Shown: one piece after another, positions 52,651 through 59,777 of the stretch
Layout: each line of letters begins with the position of its first letter
How positions within the stretch are numbered: position 1 is the first letter of the stretch
Source of the DNA: Rothia kristinae NBRC 15354
GTDB taxonomy: Bacteria > Actinomycetota > Actinomycetes > Actinomycetales > Micrococcaceae
Length of the DNA stretch: 64,000 nt
NCBI RefSeq assembly: GCF_001570865.1
Contig: NZ_BCSM01000012.1
Location: 1 to 64,000, forward strand
Direction of reading: 5' to 3'
Translations under genes and position numbers: made by a program
Notes under the pieces: generated by a model
The model's input: the letters and a program-made list of their open reading frames with translations, nothing else
Databases searched by the model: none
What the model was told of the DNA's origin: nothing

Positions 52651-54230
52651 CCGCGCCTCTCCTCGGATTTCCGGCCGCGTCTCGCCCCGGGCAGGGCACC
52701 CAGGGCCCGGCGGGCCCACCCCGGCCAGGAGGCGCGGGCGGTGCGCGGCGGGGACAGCAGGTCGTGTCCGCGCACGCCCCACCCTTCCAGCAGGGCGTTG
52801 GCCGCCTGCCAGCCGGTGGTCGCGGCCCGCTCCATCAGCGCCACCGGCAGGTCCGTGCGCAGGCAGTCACCGGCCAGCATCAGCCGGGGATCCGGGGTGG
52901 CCACGGTGGGTCGGCGCTCCCACGGCTCGGTGCCGATCAGCGGGCAGTCCCGTTCGATCAGCAGCTCCTCGTGACGGATCCCGGCCGCGGCGGTCTCCGG
53001 CCAGACCCGGGCCAGCTCCGCGCGCAGCCGCGTGCGCAGCCGCTCGGGGTCGCTCGCTTCCGACAGGGCGTAGGCGTGCAGCTCGATGACGCTGCCGCCG
53101 TGCTCGGCGCGCCACCGGGCCGCCCCGGCCTCGAAGCGCTCCAGGACGCTGACGTTGTCCAGCGGGCCGTACCCGGCGGTGCCCAGGAACGCCGGGCGGT
53201 CGCGGTGCACCGGGCGGTCCAGCCACAGGCGCCACACCGCGAACGGCGGGGCGGTGCGCAGCTGCCCGACCCGCGAGCGCCAGTCCGCATCCTCCACCCC
53301 CTCGGCCGTCTCGACGAGCCGGCGGATGCCCTCCGGGCCGGCGGCGAGCACCGCGGCGTCGTACTCCTCAGGCGCCGCGTCGTCGAAGCGGGCCCGGATC
53401 GCGGGCCCGCGCAGGTCCAGGGCCTGCACCCGATCCGTCGCGAAGCGCACGCCCAGGCCCTCCAGGTGTCCGCGCAGGGGCCGCCACAGGGCGGTGTCGA
53501 AGTCCTCGGCGGCGGTGTCGAACAGCAGGCCCTCGGCCGAGCCGAGGAAGTAGGTGTGGAACATCGCCACCAGCTCACCGGCGGAGAAGTCCCGGGGGTC
53601 GGCGAAGAAGCTGCGGGCGAAGACCTCCAGGGCCAGGTGCCGGGCCCGCGGCGGGAAGCCCAGCTCATCCAGGAACCGCTGGGCGCTGACCCCGTCCCAG
53701 CGGCGGAAGGTGTCCGGGAAGTCCACGTCCAGCAGGGACAGGGCCGCGTCCAGGTCCACCCGCGGCAGGTCTGTGAGCCGGAAGCTGGGGCTGGTCAGGA
53801 CGAATCCGATGAAGCTGAACGGCGGGGTGCGGGGGATGCGCCGGAAGGAGTCGGCGAGCCCGGTGGAGGAGACCAGCGGGTAGTCCGGGATCGGCACCAG
53901 CCCGGGGGCCTCCGGGGGCAGGCGCCGCAGCAGCGCCCGGAGGTTGTAGTACTGCCGGAAGAAGGCGTGGAAGCCCCGGCCCATCGTGGCCGGCCCCTGC
54001 GGGGTCGTGATGGGCCAGGAGCGCACCCGTCCGCCCAGCTGCGGGTGCTTCTCCACCAGGTGCACCTCGACGCCGCGCTCGGCCAGTCCGGTGGCCGCGG
54101 CCAGTCCGGCGATGCCGCCGCCGATGACGAGCACCCGGCGGTGCGCATCCGGCCGCTCGGCTCCCTCCGGCCCGGGGATCAGCTCGGCGCGGCGGTCCCG
54201 GATGCCCGGGGCTGGGCGATGGGGTGTCAT
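52647..54230 (-). CDS. crtU: Carotenoid phi-ring desaturase/methyltransferase CrtU (isorenieratene synthase)
   Basis: 527-residue FAD-dependent protein. It has RVLVIGGGIAGLAAATGLAERG at 32-53, then RGFHAFFRQYYNLRALLRR, PLVSSTGLADSFRRIPRTPP and FARSFFADPRDFSAGELVAMFHTYFLGSAEGLLFD. These blocks are shared with CrtU of Streptomyces and Brevibacterium and not with CrtI-type desaturases. CrtU converts the beta-ionone rings of beta-carotene to aromatic phi rings with a methyl shift, giving isorenieratene. It sits directly between the cyclase and synthase genes, with 4-base overlaps on both sides. The ATG at 54230 is fixed by the overlap. Confidence 0.92.
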   Translation of the reverse strand: MTPHRPAPGIRDRRAELIPGPEGAERPDAHRRVLVIGGGIAGLAAATGLAERGVEVHLVEKHPQLGGRVRSWPITTPQGPATMGRGFHAFFRQYYNLRALLRRLPPEAPGLVPIPDYPLVSSTGLADSFRRIPRTPPFSFIGFVLTSPSFRLTDLPRVDLDAALSLLDVDFPDTFRRWDGVSAQRFLDELGFPPRARHLALEVFARSFFADPRDFSAGELVAMFHTYFLGSAEGLLFDTAAEDFDTALWRPLRGHLEGLGVRFATDRVQALDLRGPAIRARFDDAAPEEYDAAVLAAGPEGIRRLVETAEGVEDADWRSRVGQLRTAPPFAVWRLWLDRPVHRDRPAFLGTAGYGPLDNVSVLERFEAGAARWRAEHGGSVIELHAYALSEASDPERLRTRLRAELARVWPETAAAGIRHEELLIERDCPLIGTEPWERRPTVATPDPRLMLAGDCLRTDLPVALMERAATTGWQAANALLEGWGVRGHDLLSPPRTARASWPGWARRALGALPGARRGRKSEERRG

Positions 54231-54574
54231 CGGATCTCCCGATCGTCGGGGGTGCGGCGGGCCGGGGCGTCGTCGGCTCCGCCCCACCGGTTCCACAGGA
54301 TGATGGCGAGGGTGACCATGGCCCAGCCGAAGCCGAAGTCCTCGAGGGGGATGTCCCAGGGGAAGCGGATCCCGGAGAACTCCCGCGGGTGGTAGATCAC
54401 CAGAGGGGCGGAGAGCTTGGTCAGCCAGCCGTCCACCAGCACCTGGAAGCCCAGGATGATGGCCAGGGAGATCCAGTAGCGCGGCTGCCGGAAGATCCCG
54501 GTGCGCAGCCACAGGATCTCCGCGAGCAGGACCGCGGCCATGCCCAGCAGGGTCCACAGCGTGTACTCAGGCAT
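54227..54574 (-). CDS. crtYd: Lycopene cyclase subunit CrtYd
   Basis: 115-residue membrane protein with three helices and the cyclase-domain motif PWDIPLEDFGFGWAMV; the FPWD/PLEDF pattern marks the second subunit of heterodimeric lycopene cyclases. It works with CrtYc to close both ends of lycopene. No lycopene elongase (crtEb / lbtBC) gene is present, so C40 beta-cyclisation is more likely than C50 cyclisation, by context. It overlaps crtYc by 8 bases and crtU by 4. Confidence 0.9.
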   Translation of the reverse strand: MPEYTLWTLLGMAAVLLAEILWLRTGIFRQPRYWISLAIILGFQVLVDGWLTKLSAPLVIYHPREFSGIRFPWDIPLEDFGFGWAMVTLAIILWNRWGGADDAPARRTPDDREIR

Positions 54575-54965
54575 GCGGCCCCTCCCCCGCCCCGAGGGCC
54601 CGCGGATCCCGGGGACCCCGCACGAGTGCTCCCGTCCCGCGGCGCAGGCGGCGCAGCCAGCCCAGGCAGGTGCCCACGGCGCCGTAGGTCAGCAGGGCGC
54701 ACAGAGGGATCGCCACGAAGAACAGGATCTCCTCCAGGGGCACCCCGCCCGGGATCGAGATCCCCAGGAAGTACTGGGCGTCGTAGGTCCAGTGGCCGCG
54801 ATGGTAGGCGATGACGTCCCACGCGCCGAAGAGGACCAGCACGACGCCGATCACCCGCAGCGTCAGCAGCGGGCGGCGGTAGACCCGGGCGCGGAAGACG
54901 AACTCCAGCGGCAGGGTCAGCAGCAGGCAGGCGCCGAGCAGGAGCAGGTACTGGCCGTGCTGCAT
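54567..54965 (-). CDS. crtYc: Lycopene cyclase subunit CrtYc
   Basis: 132 residues with three membrane helices (starting YLLLLGACLLLTLPLEFVF), AWDVIAYHRGHWTYD and the PLEEILFFVAIPL motif of CrtYc. It is the first gene of the operon: ATG at 54965 has GAGGAGG upstream. A -10-like TAGGAT lies on the minus strand at 55039-55034, about 70 bases before the start. The C-terminus is extended and arginine-rich. Confidence 0.9.
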   Translation of the reverse strand: MQHGQYLLLLGACLLLTLPLEFVFRARVYRRPLLTLRVIGVVLVLFGAWDVIAYHRGHWTYDAQYFLGISIPGGVPLEEILFFVAIPLCALLTYGAVGTCLGWLRRLRRGTGALVRGPRDPRALGAGEGPHA

Positions 54966-55033
54966 CGGGACCTCCTCGCCGCGAGTGGAAGGGCGGTGCC
55001 GCCCCGTCGGACGGGGCATCGCGCCTGGTGATG

Positions 55034-55039
55034 ATCCTA
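55034..55039 (-). promoter_or_regulatory. Probable -10 of the carotenoid operon promoter
   Basis: TAGGAT read on the minus strand, about 70 bases upstream of crtYc, would give a leader of some 60 bases. No clear -35 or MerR/LitR-like site was recognised. Confidence 0.4.
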
Positions 55040-55140
55040 TCAGCCCCCTCCGCCCCGGCGTCGCCCCCCCTGGCCCGGGCCGGTACCCGGCAGGCTCCGG
55101 TACAGTGATCCGCATCGCATCCGATCCCGAAGGGACACCC

Positions 55141-55716
55141 GTGAATCTGTACCTGCGTCTGCTGCTGATGAGCCTGCGGGCCCGCGCTGGCCGCGGTGGT
55201 CGCCCGCTGAGCATCTGGGACACCGCCGTGACCGCCTTCCGGGTGGCCCCCACCGATCTGGACGTGCTCGGGCACATGAACAACGGCCGCTACCTGACCA
55301 TCATGGACCTGGCCCGGCTGGACCTGATGACCCGCTCGGGGTTCTGGGCCCGGCTGCGGCGTCGGGGCTGGTATCCGGTCGTGGCCGGGCAGACCATCAG
55401 CTACCGCCGCTCCCTGACCCTGGGCCAGCGGTTCACGGTGCACACGCGGGTGCTGGGCCTGGATGAGCGGTGGATCTACCTGGAGCAGACCTTCGCCGTC
55501 GGCGCCGATCTGTACGCGCAGGCCGCGGTGCGCGCCCGCTTCCTGCGCCGCGGCGGGGGCTCCGTCAGCCACGACGAGGTCCTCGAGCTCACCGGCCCCC
55601 TGCCGGCCGGACGCGAGGTGCCGGGCTGGCTGCTCGAGTGGTCCGCCGGCTCCAAGCCGGCCCGCACCTGGGAGCAGCCCGGGCGGGTCGACGAGGACCC
55701 GGCGGGCAGGGCCTAG
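55141..55716 (+). CDS. Acyl-CoA thioesterase-like hotdog protein
   Basis: 191 residues with the 4HBT/hotdog signature around VAPTDLDVLGHMNNGRYLTIMDLARLDLM and YPVVAGQTISYRRSLTLGQRFTVHTRVLGLDERWIYLEQTF. The aspartate and HMNN motif are typical of acyl-CoA thioesterases such as the THEM6-like family. It is divergent from the carotenoid operon and is not obviously part of it. The GTG start at 55141 has GAAGGGA upstream, and TACAGT at 55101-55106 is a likely -10. Confidence 0.83.
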   Translation: MNLYLRLLLMSLRARAGRGGRPLSIWDTAVTAFRVAPTDLDVLGHMNNGRYLTIMDLARLDLMTRSGFWARLRRRGWYPVVAGQTISYRRSLTLGQRFTVHTRVLGLDERWIYLEQTFAVGADLYAQAAVRARFLRRGGGSVSHDEVLELTGPLPAGREVPGWLLEWSAGSKPARTWEQPGRVDEDPAGRA

Positions 55717-55719
55717 AGT
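55714..55719 (+). promoter_or_regulatory. Leaderless -10 element of the pspC-like gene
   Basis: TAGAGT overlaps the stop of the preceding gene region and ends 6 bases before the ATG at 55726. Confidence 0.55.
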
Positions 55720-55725
55720 GAGGGC

Positions 55726-55905
55726 ATGGCACTGAAGCGCTCCCGCACCCACAAGATCATCGCCGGCGTGTGCGGCGGCATCGCCGAGTCCCTGGACTGG
55801 TCCCCCGCCCGCGTGCGCCTGCTGTTCATCCTCTCCCTGCTGATCCCCGGTCCGCAGGCGATCTTCTACCTCGTGGCCTGGCTGATCATCCCCAAGGCGG
55901 ACTGA
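55726..55905 (+). CDS. PspC-domain small membrane protein
   Basis: 59 residues: a basic start (MALKRSRTHKIIAGVCGGIAES), then VRLLFILSLLIPGPQAIFYLVAWLIIPK. This is the compact PspC domain, which in other bacteria belongs to envelope-stress responses. It is too short for many gene finders. It starts 10 bases after the thioesterase stop, from its own leaderless promoter. Confidence 0.88.
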   Translation: MALKRSRTHKIIAGVCGGIAESLDWSPARVRLLFILSLLIPGPQAIFYLVAWLIIPKAD

Positions 55906-55919
55906 CACCCCCGTTCACG

Positions 55920-55965
55920 ACGACGCCGCCCGGTCCTCGCATCGTCGAGGGCCGGGCGGCGTCGT
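55920..55965. terminator. 20-bp hairpin between convergent pspC and symporter genes
   Basis: Arms 55920-55939 and 55946-55965 pair over 20 positions with one G-T wobble and a 6-base loop. It is 15 bases beyond the pspC stop and 16 before the symporter stop. A bidirectional terminator is the likely role. Confidence 0.65.
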
Positions 55966-55980
55966 GGCGGGCGGAGCGGA

Positions 55981-57417
55981 TTATTCGTAGCTGACCTGCT
56001 CGATGTAGGCGTCCGGATCGAAGGGCACGTACTCGTGGGTGGGCGCGACCCGCTGCTTCTCGTCCAGCCGGCGCCCGATCAGCCGATCCACGACCATCGC
56101 GATCGCCCCGTCCCCCGTCACGTTCGTCGCGGTGCCGAAGGAGTCCAGCGCGATGTAGGTCGCGATCATCAGGGCGATCTGCTTTTCGTCGAAGCCGAGC
56201 ATGGACTGCAGGATGCCGACGGCGGCCATGATCGCCCCGCCCGGCACCCCGGGGGCGGCGACCATCACGATGCCGAGCATGAACACGAAGCCGATCCACT
56301 GCCCTGTGGAGACCCCGACCCCCTGGGTGAAGGCGATCGCGATCGCGAAGGCGGTGATCTTGGAGGCGGAGCCGGCCAGGTGGATCGTCGCGCACAGGGG
56401 CACCACGAAGTTCGCGACCGGGTGGCGCACCCCGTTCTTCAGGGTCTGGCGCAGGGTCACCGGGATCGTGGCCGCCGAGGAGGAGGTGCCCAGGGCCGTC
56501 AGGTAGGCGTCCTTCATGGTCCACACGGCCTTCACCGGGTTGCGCCGGCTCACCGCCCCGGCGATCCCGTACTGGGTCCCGAGGATCACGACCTCCAGCA
56601 CCAGCACCACCACGACGACGACCAGCAGCGTGGAGATGACCTTCCCGACCTCCCCGGACTGGGTGAGGTTCAGGAAGATCCCGAAGATGTGCAGCGGCAG
56701 CAGCGGGATGATGATCCGGCTGATCAGGGCGGTGATGATCTCCCGGAACTCCAGGAAGCCCCGGCGCAGCACCCCGCGCGGGACGATGGACAGCCCGATG
56801 CCCAGCACGAAGGCGAGGATCAGCGCCGTCATAACCTCCAAGGGCGCGGGGATCTCGATCGTGAAGTACCCGGAGGTCGAGGCGAGATCGTCCTCGGTGG
56901 CGTGCACGTCGGAGAAGGTGCCCCGGTGCAGGATGCCCGGGAAGATCCACAGGGCGACGGCGAGGGTCAGCATGCCCGCGAAGATCGTGGAGGCGTAGGC
57001 CAGGCCCGCGGTCAGCCCCAGCCAGCGCCCAGCCCCGCGCCCCAGGTCCCCGATGGCCGGGACCACCAGGCCGACGATGATCAGCGGGATCGCGAAGTTC
57101 AGCAGCTGGGAGAAGATGTCGTTGAAGGTGAAGAACACCCGCGAGAGCCCCTCGGGGAAGAAGGTCCCGCAGACCAGGCCCAGCACGATCGCCAGCAGCA
57201 CCCACGGCAGGATCCCCCACCGGGTCAGGACCGATCCGGGGCGGACCGGGCCCTGCCCGGAGCTCGTGCGATCCGCGTGGGCCAGGTCCCCCGCGTGTTC
57301 GGGCAGATCGGCGGGGCTGTGGCGCTCCGGCTGATGCGGCGGGTTCCGGTGCGGCGGGGTCTGCGCCCGGCCGTTCTGAGGTGGCTGGTTCTGCGGCGAT
57401 GGCGGGTTCTGGCTCAC
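55981..57417 (-). CDS. Dicarboxylate/amino acid:cation symporter (DAACS family)
   Basis: 478-residue sodium/proton symporter of the GltP/DctA family, for C4-dicarboxylates or glutamate/aspartate. It has about eight membrane helices plus re-entrant loops, the serine-rich SSSAATIPVT and, near the C-terminus, NVTGDGAIAMVVDRL with the family's substrate/cation site Asn-X3-Asp. The N-terminal 60 residues are a Pro/Asn/Gln-rich cytosolic extension, which is unusual for the family. GTG at 57417 was chosen because the frame before it is a shadow of the intergenic region; substrate specificity cannot be fixed. Confidence 0.87.
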   Translation of the reverse strand: MSQNPPSPQNQPPQNGRAQTPPHRNPPHQPERHSPADLPEHAGDLAHADRTSSGQGPVRPGSVLTRWGILPWVLLAIVLGLVCGTFFPEGLSRVFFTFNDIFSQLLNFAIPLIIVGLVVPAIGDLGRGAGRWLGLTAGLAYASTIFAGMLTLAVALWIFPGILHRGTFSDVHATEDDLASTSGYFTIEIPAPLEVMTALILAFVLGIGLSIVPRGVLRRGFLEFREIITALISRIIIPLLPLHIFGIFLNLTQSGEVGKVISTLLVVVVVVLVLEVVILGTQYGIAGAVSRRNPVKAVWTMKDAYLTALGTSSSAATIPVTLRQTLKNGVRHPVANFVVPLCATIHLAGSASKITAFAIAIAFTQGVGVSTGQWIGFVFMLGIVMVAAPGVPGGAIMAAVGILQSMLGFDEKQIALMIATYIALDSFGTATNVTGDGAIAMVVDRLIGRRLDEKQRVAPTHEYVPFDPDAYIEQVSYE

Positions 57418-57565
57418 GGGGGATCCTGAGTCTCTCGACGGTGCGGTGTCCCCCAGGATCTTGCCACACCGGCGCCCGCCGGAGGCGAGGCCGTCCGCCA
57501 GGTGACGCGCCGAGTCCCGGCGAGCCGCTGCGTCGGGCGGGTATGGGCCCGTCGTCTCGCTTCCC

Positions 57566-57619
57566 GGACCGGATCGTGCCACGTGCGCCGGATGATCCGG
57601 TCCGCGATGCACGCTCCGG
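57566..57619 (-). repeat. 50-base repeat element, copy A (inverted)
   Basis: Reverse-orientation copy of the element described at 59702. It shares GGACCGGATCATCCGG and GCACGATCCGGTCC but differs in the first arm. It lies between the divergent symporter and NagD-like genes, ending 60 bases before the nagD ATG. Confidence 0.75.
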
Positions 57620-57666
57620 CCCACGGCCGGCGGGGCGTCGTCGGCGTCCGGCGGGGCGGCGTCGGG

Positions 57667-57672
57667 CACAAT
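57667..57672 (+). promoter_or_regulatory. Leaderless -10 element of the NagD-like gene
   Basis: CACAAT ends 6 bases before the ATG at 57679. A similar CACAGT occurs before the DUF559 gene, so both may use the same weak -10 type. Confidence 0.45.
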
Positions 57673-57678
57673 GGGAGC

Positions 57679-58467
57679 ATGACTGCGCAGATCTCCTACC
57701 TGACCGACATGGACGGCGTCCTCATCAAGGAGGGGGAGATGATCCCCGGGGCGGACCGCTTCCTGCGGACCCTGCAGGACAACGACGTCAACTACATGGT
57801 CCTGACGAACAACTCGATCCACACCCCGCGGGACCTCTCCGCGCGGCTGCGTGCCACCGGCCTGGACATCCCGGAGGAGCGGATCTGGACCTCCGCCCTG
57901 GCCACCGCGCACTTCCTGCGCACCCAGCGGGAGGTGGGCACCGCCTACGTCGTCGGGGAGTCGGGACTGACCACGAGCCTGCACGAGTCCGGGTGGATCC
58001 TCGGGGAGAACGAGCCCGACTTCGTGGTCCTGGGCGAGACCCGCACGTACTCCTTCGAGGCGATCACCCGGGCGATCAACCTGATCCGGGGCGGGGCGCG
58101 GTTCATCGGGACCAACCCGGACATCACGGGCCCGGCGCCGGAGGGGGTGCTGCCGGCGACGGGGGCGGTCGCGGCGCTGATCACCGCGGCCACGGGGAAG
58201 AAGCCGTACTACGTGGGCAAGCCGAACCCGGTGATGATGCGCTCGGCCCTGAACACCATCGGGGCGCACTCGGAGTCCACGGTGATGATCGGGGACCGGA
58301 TGGACACGGATGTGAAGTCCGGGCTGGAGGCGGGCATGCGCACCCTGCTGGTGCGCTCCGGGATCTCCGACGACGAGGAGATCGACCGCTACCCCTACCG
58401 CCCCACCCGCATCATCGAATCGGTCGCGGACCTGGTGGAGTGCTGGGAGGACCCCTTCTCCGACTGA
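57679..58467 (+). CDS. HAD-IIA hydrolase (NagD-like phosphatase)
   Basis: 262-residue haloacid-dehalogenase-type phosphatase. Motif I has the nucleophile pair D10/D12 (LTDMDGVLIKEG), motif II is VLTNNS, motif III is the lysine in YVGKPNPVMM, and motif IV is VMIGDRMDTDVKSGLEAGMRTLLVRSG. The length and cap (IIA type) match NagD/PGP-like phosphatases of phosphosugars or nucleotides; substrate unknown. It is flanked by 50-base repeats A and B. Confidence 0.87.
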   Translation: MTAQISYLTDMDGVLIKEGEMIPGADRFLRTLQDNDVNYMVLTNNSIHTPRDLSARLRATGLDIPEERIWTSALATAHFLRTQREVGTAYVVGESGLTTSLHESGWILGENEPDFVVLGETRTYSFEAITRAINLIRGGARFIGTNPDITGPAPEGVLPATGAVAALITAATGKKPYYVGKPNPVMMRSALNTIGAHSESTVMIGDRMDTDVKSGLEAGMRTLLVRSGISDDEEIDRYPYRPTRIIESVADLVECWEDPFSD

Positions 58468-58499
58468 CCCGCCCCCACCTCCCACCCGCCGTGGGCAGG

Positions 58500-58549
58500 A
58501 TCGTGCAGTCTGGACCGGACCATCCGACTCACGTCGCACGATCCGGTCC
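58500..58549 (+). repeat. 50-base repeat element, copy B
   Basis: Differs from copy C at eight positions, but both inverted-repeat sets remain (7-bp and 8-bp pairings kept). It lies 33 bases after the nagD stop and about 157 bases before the DUF559 gene. Confidence 0.8.
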
Positions 58550-58693
58550 GGGACCTGTCGGAGCCGCCGCAGACCGCCGATAGCAGGGCCGGGCGTCATC
58601 CACAGGATCCTTCCGGACCCCGCCCGGACGTCACGGATCCACAGGTCGGCCGCCCCGGGGTCTCTGCTCGCCGGACCGACGTCGGCGACGCGT

Positions 58694-58699
58694 CACAGT
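58694..58699 (+). promoter_or_regulatory. Leaderless -10-like element of the DUF559 gene
   Basis: CACAGT ends 6 bases before the ATG at 58706. It departs from TANNNT at the first position, so it is a weak case. Confidence 0.4.
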
Positions 58700-58705
58700 G
58701 GGGCC

Positions 58706-59701
58706 ATGGACCACCGCACGCCGCCCCCGATCACCGCGAACCACCAGCCCTCCGAAGCCCCGGAGCTGCCCTCTGCGGTCACGCCATCCGACATCCTCCT
58801 GGCCCGCGACGTCCTGGGCCTGGGCATGAGCAGACGCGCCCTCTACGAGGTGCTGCGCACCGGACGGCTCATCCGGCTCAGGCCGGGTGCGGGCATCGAT
58901 GCCGATCTGTGGCGGCGGCTGTCCCCGAGGGAGCGCTGCATCGCCGACCACCTGGCCTTCGCGCTGACCCGCCCGGCCGCACTCTCCCGTCCGCCGGTCT
59001 TCTCCCATGATTCGGCCCTCCTGCTGCACGGGCTCTCCCTCGTGGCTCTGCCCTCGCGCCTGCACGTGGCGGGAAGCCCGCGCCCGCACCACCACGCCCC
59101 CGATGTGACGACCCACGAGGATCCGTACGCACAGGCCGGCGCCCACGTGGATCGATACGGTGTGGACACCGTCGCCCCGCCGGTGGCCCTCGTGCAGTCG
59201 CTGCTGAGCCTGCCGTTCGCCGACGGTCTGGTGCTGGCCGATCAGGCGCTGGACCGGGGACTGTCCCGTGAGCTCGGATACGAGCTGCTGGCCCGGGGCG
59301 GATCCCGTCACCGCGCCCGGGCGCAGGCGGTGCTCGACGCCGCCGATGCGGCCTCCGAGTCCGTGCTGGAATCCCAGACGAGGGCCGAGCTGGTGAGGTA
59401 CGGGGTGCCCCGTCCGGTGCTCCAGCTGCCGGTGCGCACCGGGCGAGGATGGCGGAGGCTGGATATGGCGTGGGAGGAGGAGCGGGTGGCCCTCGAGGTG
59501 GATGGTCGCGCCAAGTACTTCGACTTCGGGCCCACCGACGCGGCGATCTACCAGGAGCGCAAACGCGAAGTGGAGCTCATGGAACGGGGGTGGCTCATCC
59601 TGCGCACGGACGCCGCCCGGGTGCTGCACCAGCCGGGCACGACAGCCAGGATGGTGGCCCGGACCCTCGCGCAGCGACGGGGCCGACGGCGTCGGGACTG
59701 A
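58706..59701 (+). CDS. AbiEi-like / DUF559 nuclease-fold protein
   Basis: 331 residues. The N-terminal half starts with a winged-helix-like region (ILLARDVLGLGMSRRALYEVLRTGRLIRLRPG) like AbiEi-type transcriptional modules. The C-terminal half has ESVLESQTRAELVRYG, RRLDMAWEEERVALEVDGRAKYFD and a later RTDAARV, the acidic-Glu-basic spacing expected of a PD-(D/E)XK or DUF559 (Vsr-like) nuclease fold. Such proteins are common in Actinobacteria and unassigned. No toxin, antitoxin or methyltransferase is beside it. It is flanked by two copies of the 50-base repeat; copy C begins right after the stop. Confidence 0.75.
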   Translation: MDHRTPPPITANHQPSEAPELPSAVTPSDILLARDVLGLGMSRRALYEVLRTGRLIRLRPGAGIDADLWRRLSPRERCIADHLAFALTRPAALSRPPVFSHDSALLLHGLSLVALPSRLHVAGSPRPHHHAPDVTTHEDPYAQAGAHVDRYGVDTVAPPVALVQSLLSLPFADGLVLADQALDRGLSRELGYELLARGGSRHRARAQAVLDAADAASESVLESQTRAELVRYGVPRPVLQLPVRTGRGWRRLDMAWEEERVALEVDGRAKYFDFGPTDAAIYQERKREVELMERGWLILRTDAARVLHQPGTTARMVARTLAQRRGRRRRD

Positions 59702-59751
59702 ATCGTGCAGTCCGGACCGGATCATCCGGCTCGCGATGCACGATCCGGTCC
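59702..59751 (+). repeat. 50-base repeat element, copy C (reference copy)
   Basis: The element starts directly after the DUF559 stop codon. Positions 1-8 (ATCGTGCA) are complementary to 36-43 (TGCACGAT); positions 13-21 (GGACCGGAT) are complementary to 42-50. The pairings are interleaved and partly exclusive, so they form alternative hairpins or an H-type pseudoknot. Here the copy also lies between convergent DUF559 and recQ genes. Copies A and B are described separately. Confidence 0.85.
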
Positions 59752-59777
59752 ACCGGGAGGTACCGGGGGTCCGGCGG

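Noticed and set aside
58596-58643. Two DnaA-box-like nonamers (TCATCCACA and GGATCCACA) before the DUF559 gene
   Set aside because: Only two imperfect matches, no dnaA/dnaN/gyr context and no AT-rich unwinding region; not enough for an origin or a DnaA-regulated promoter.
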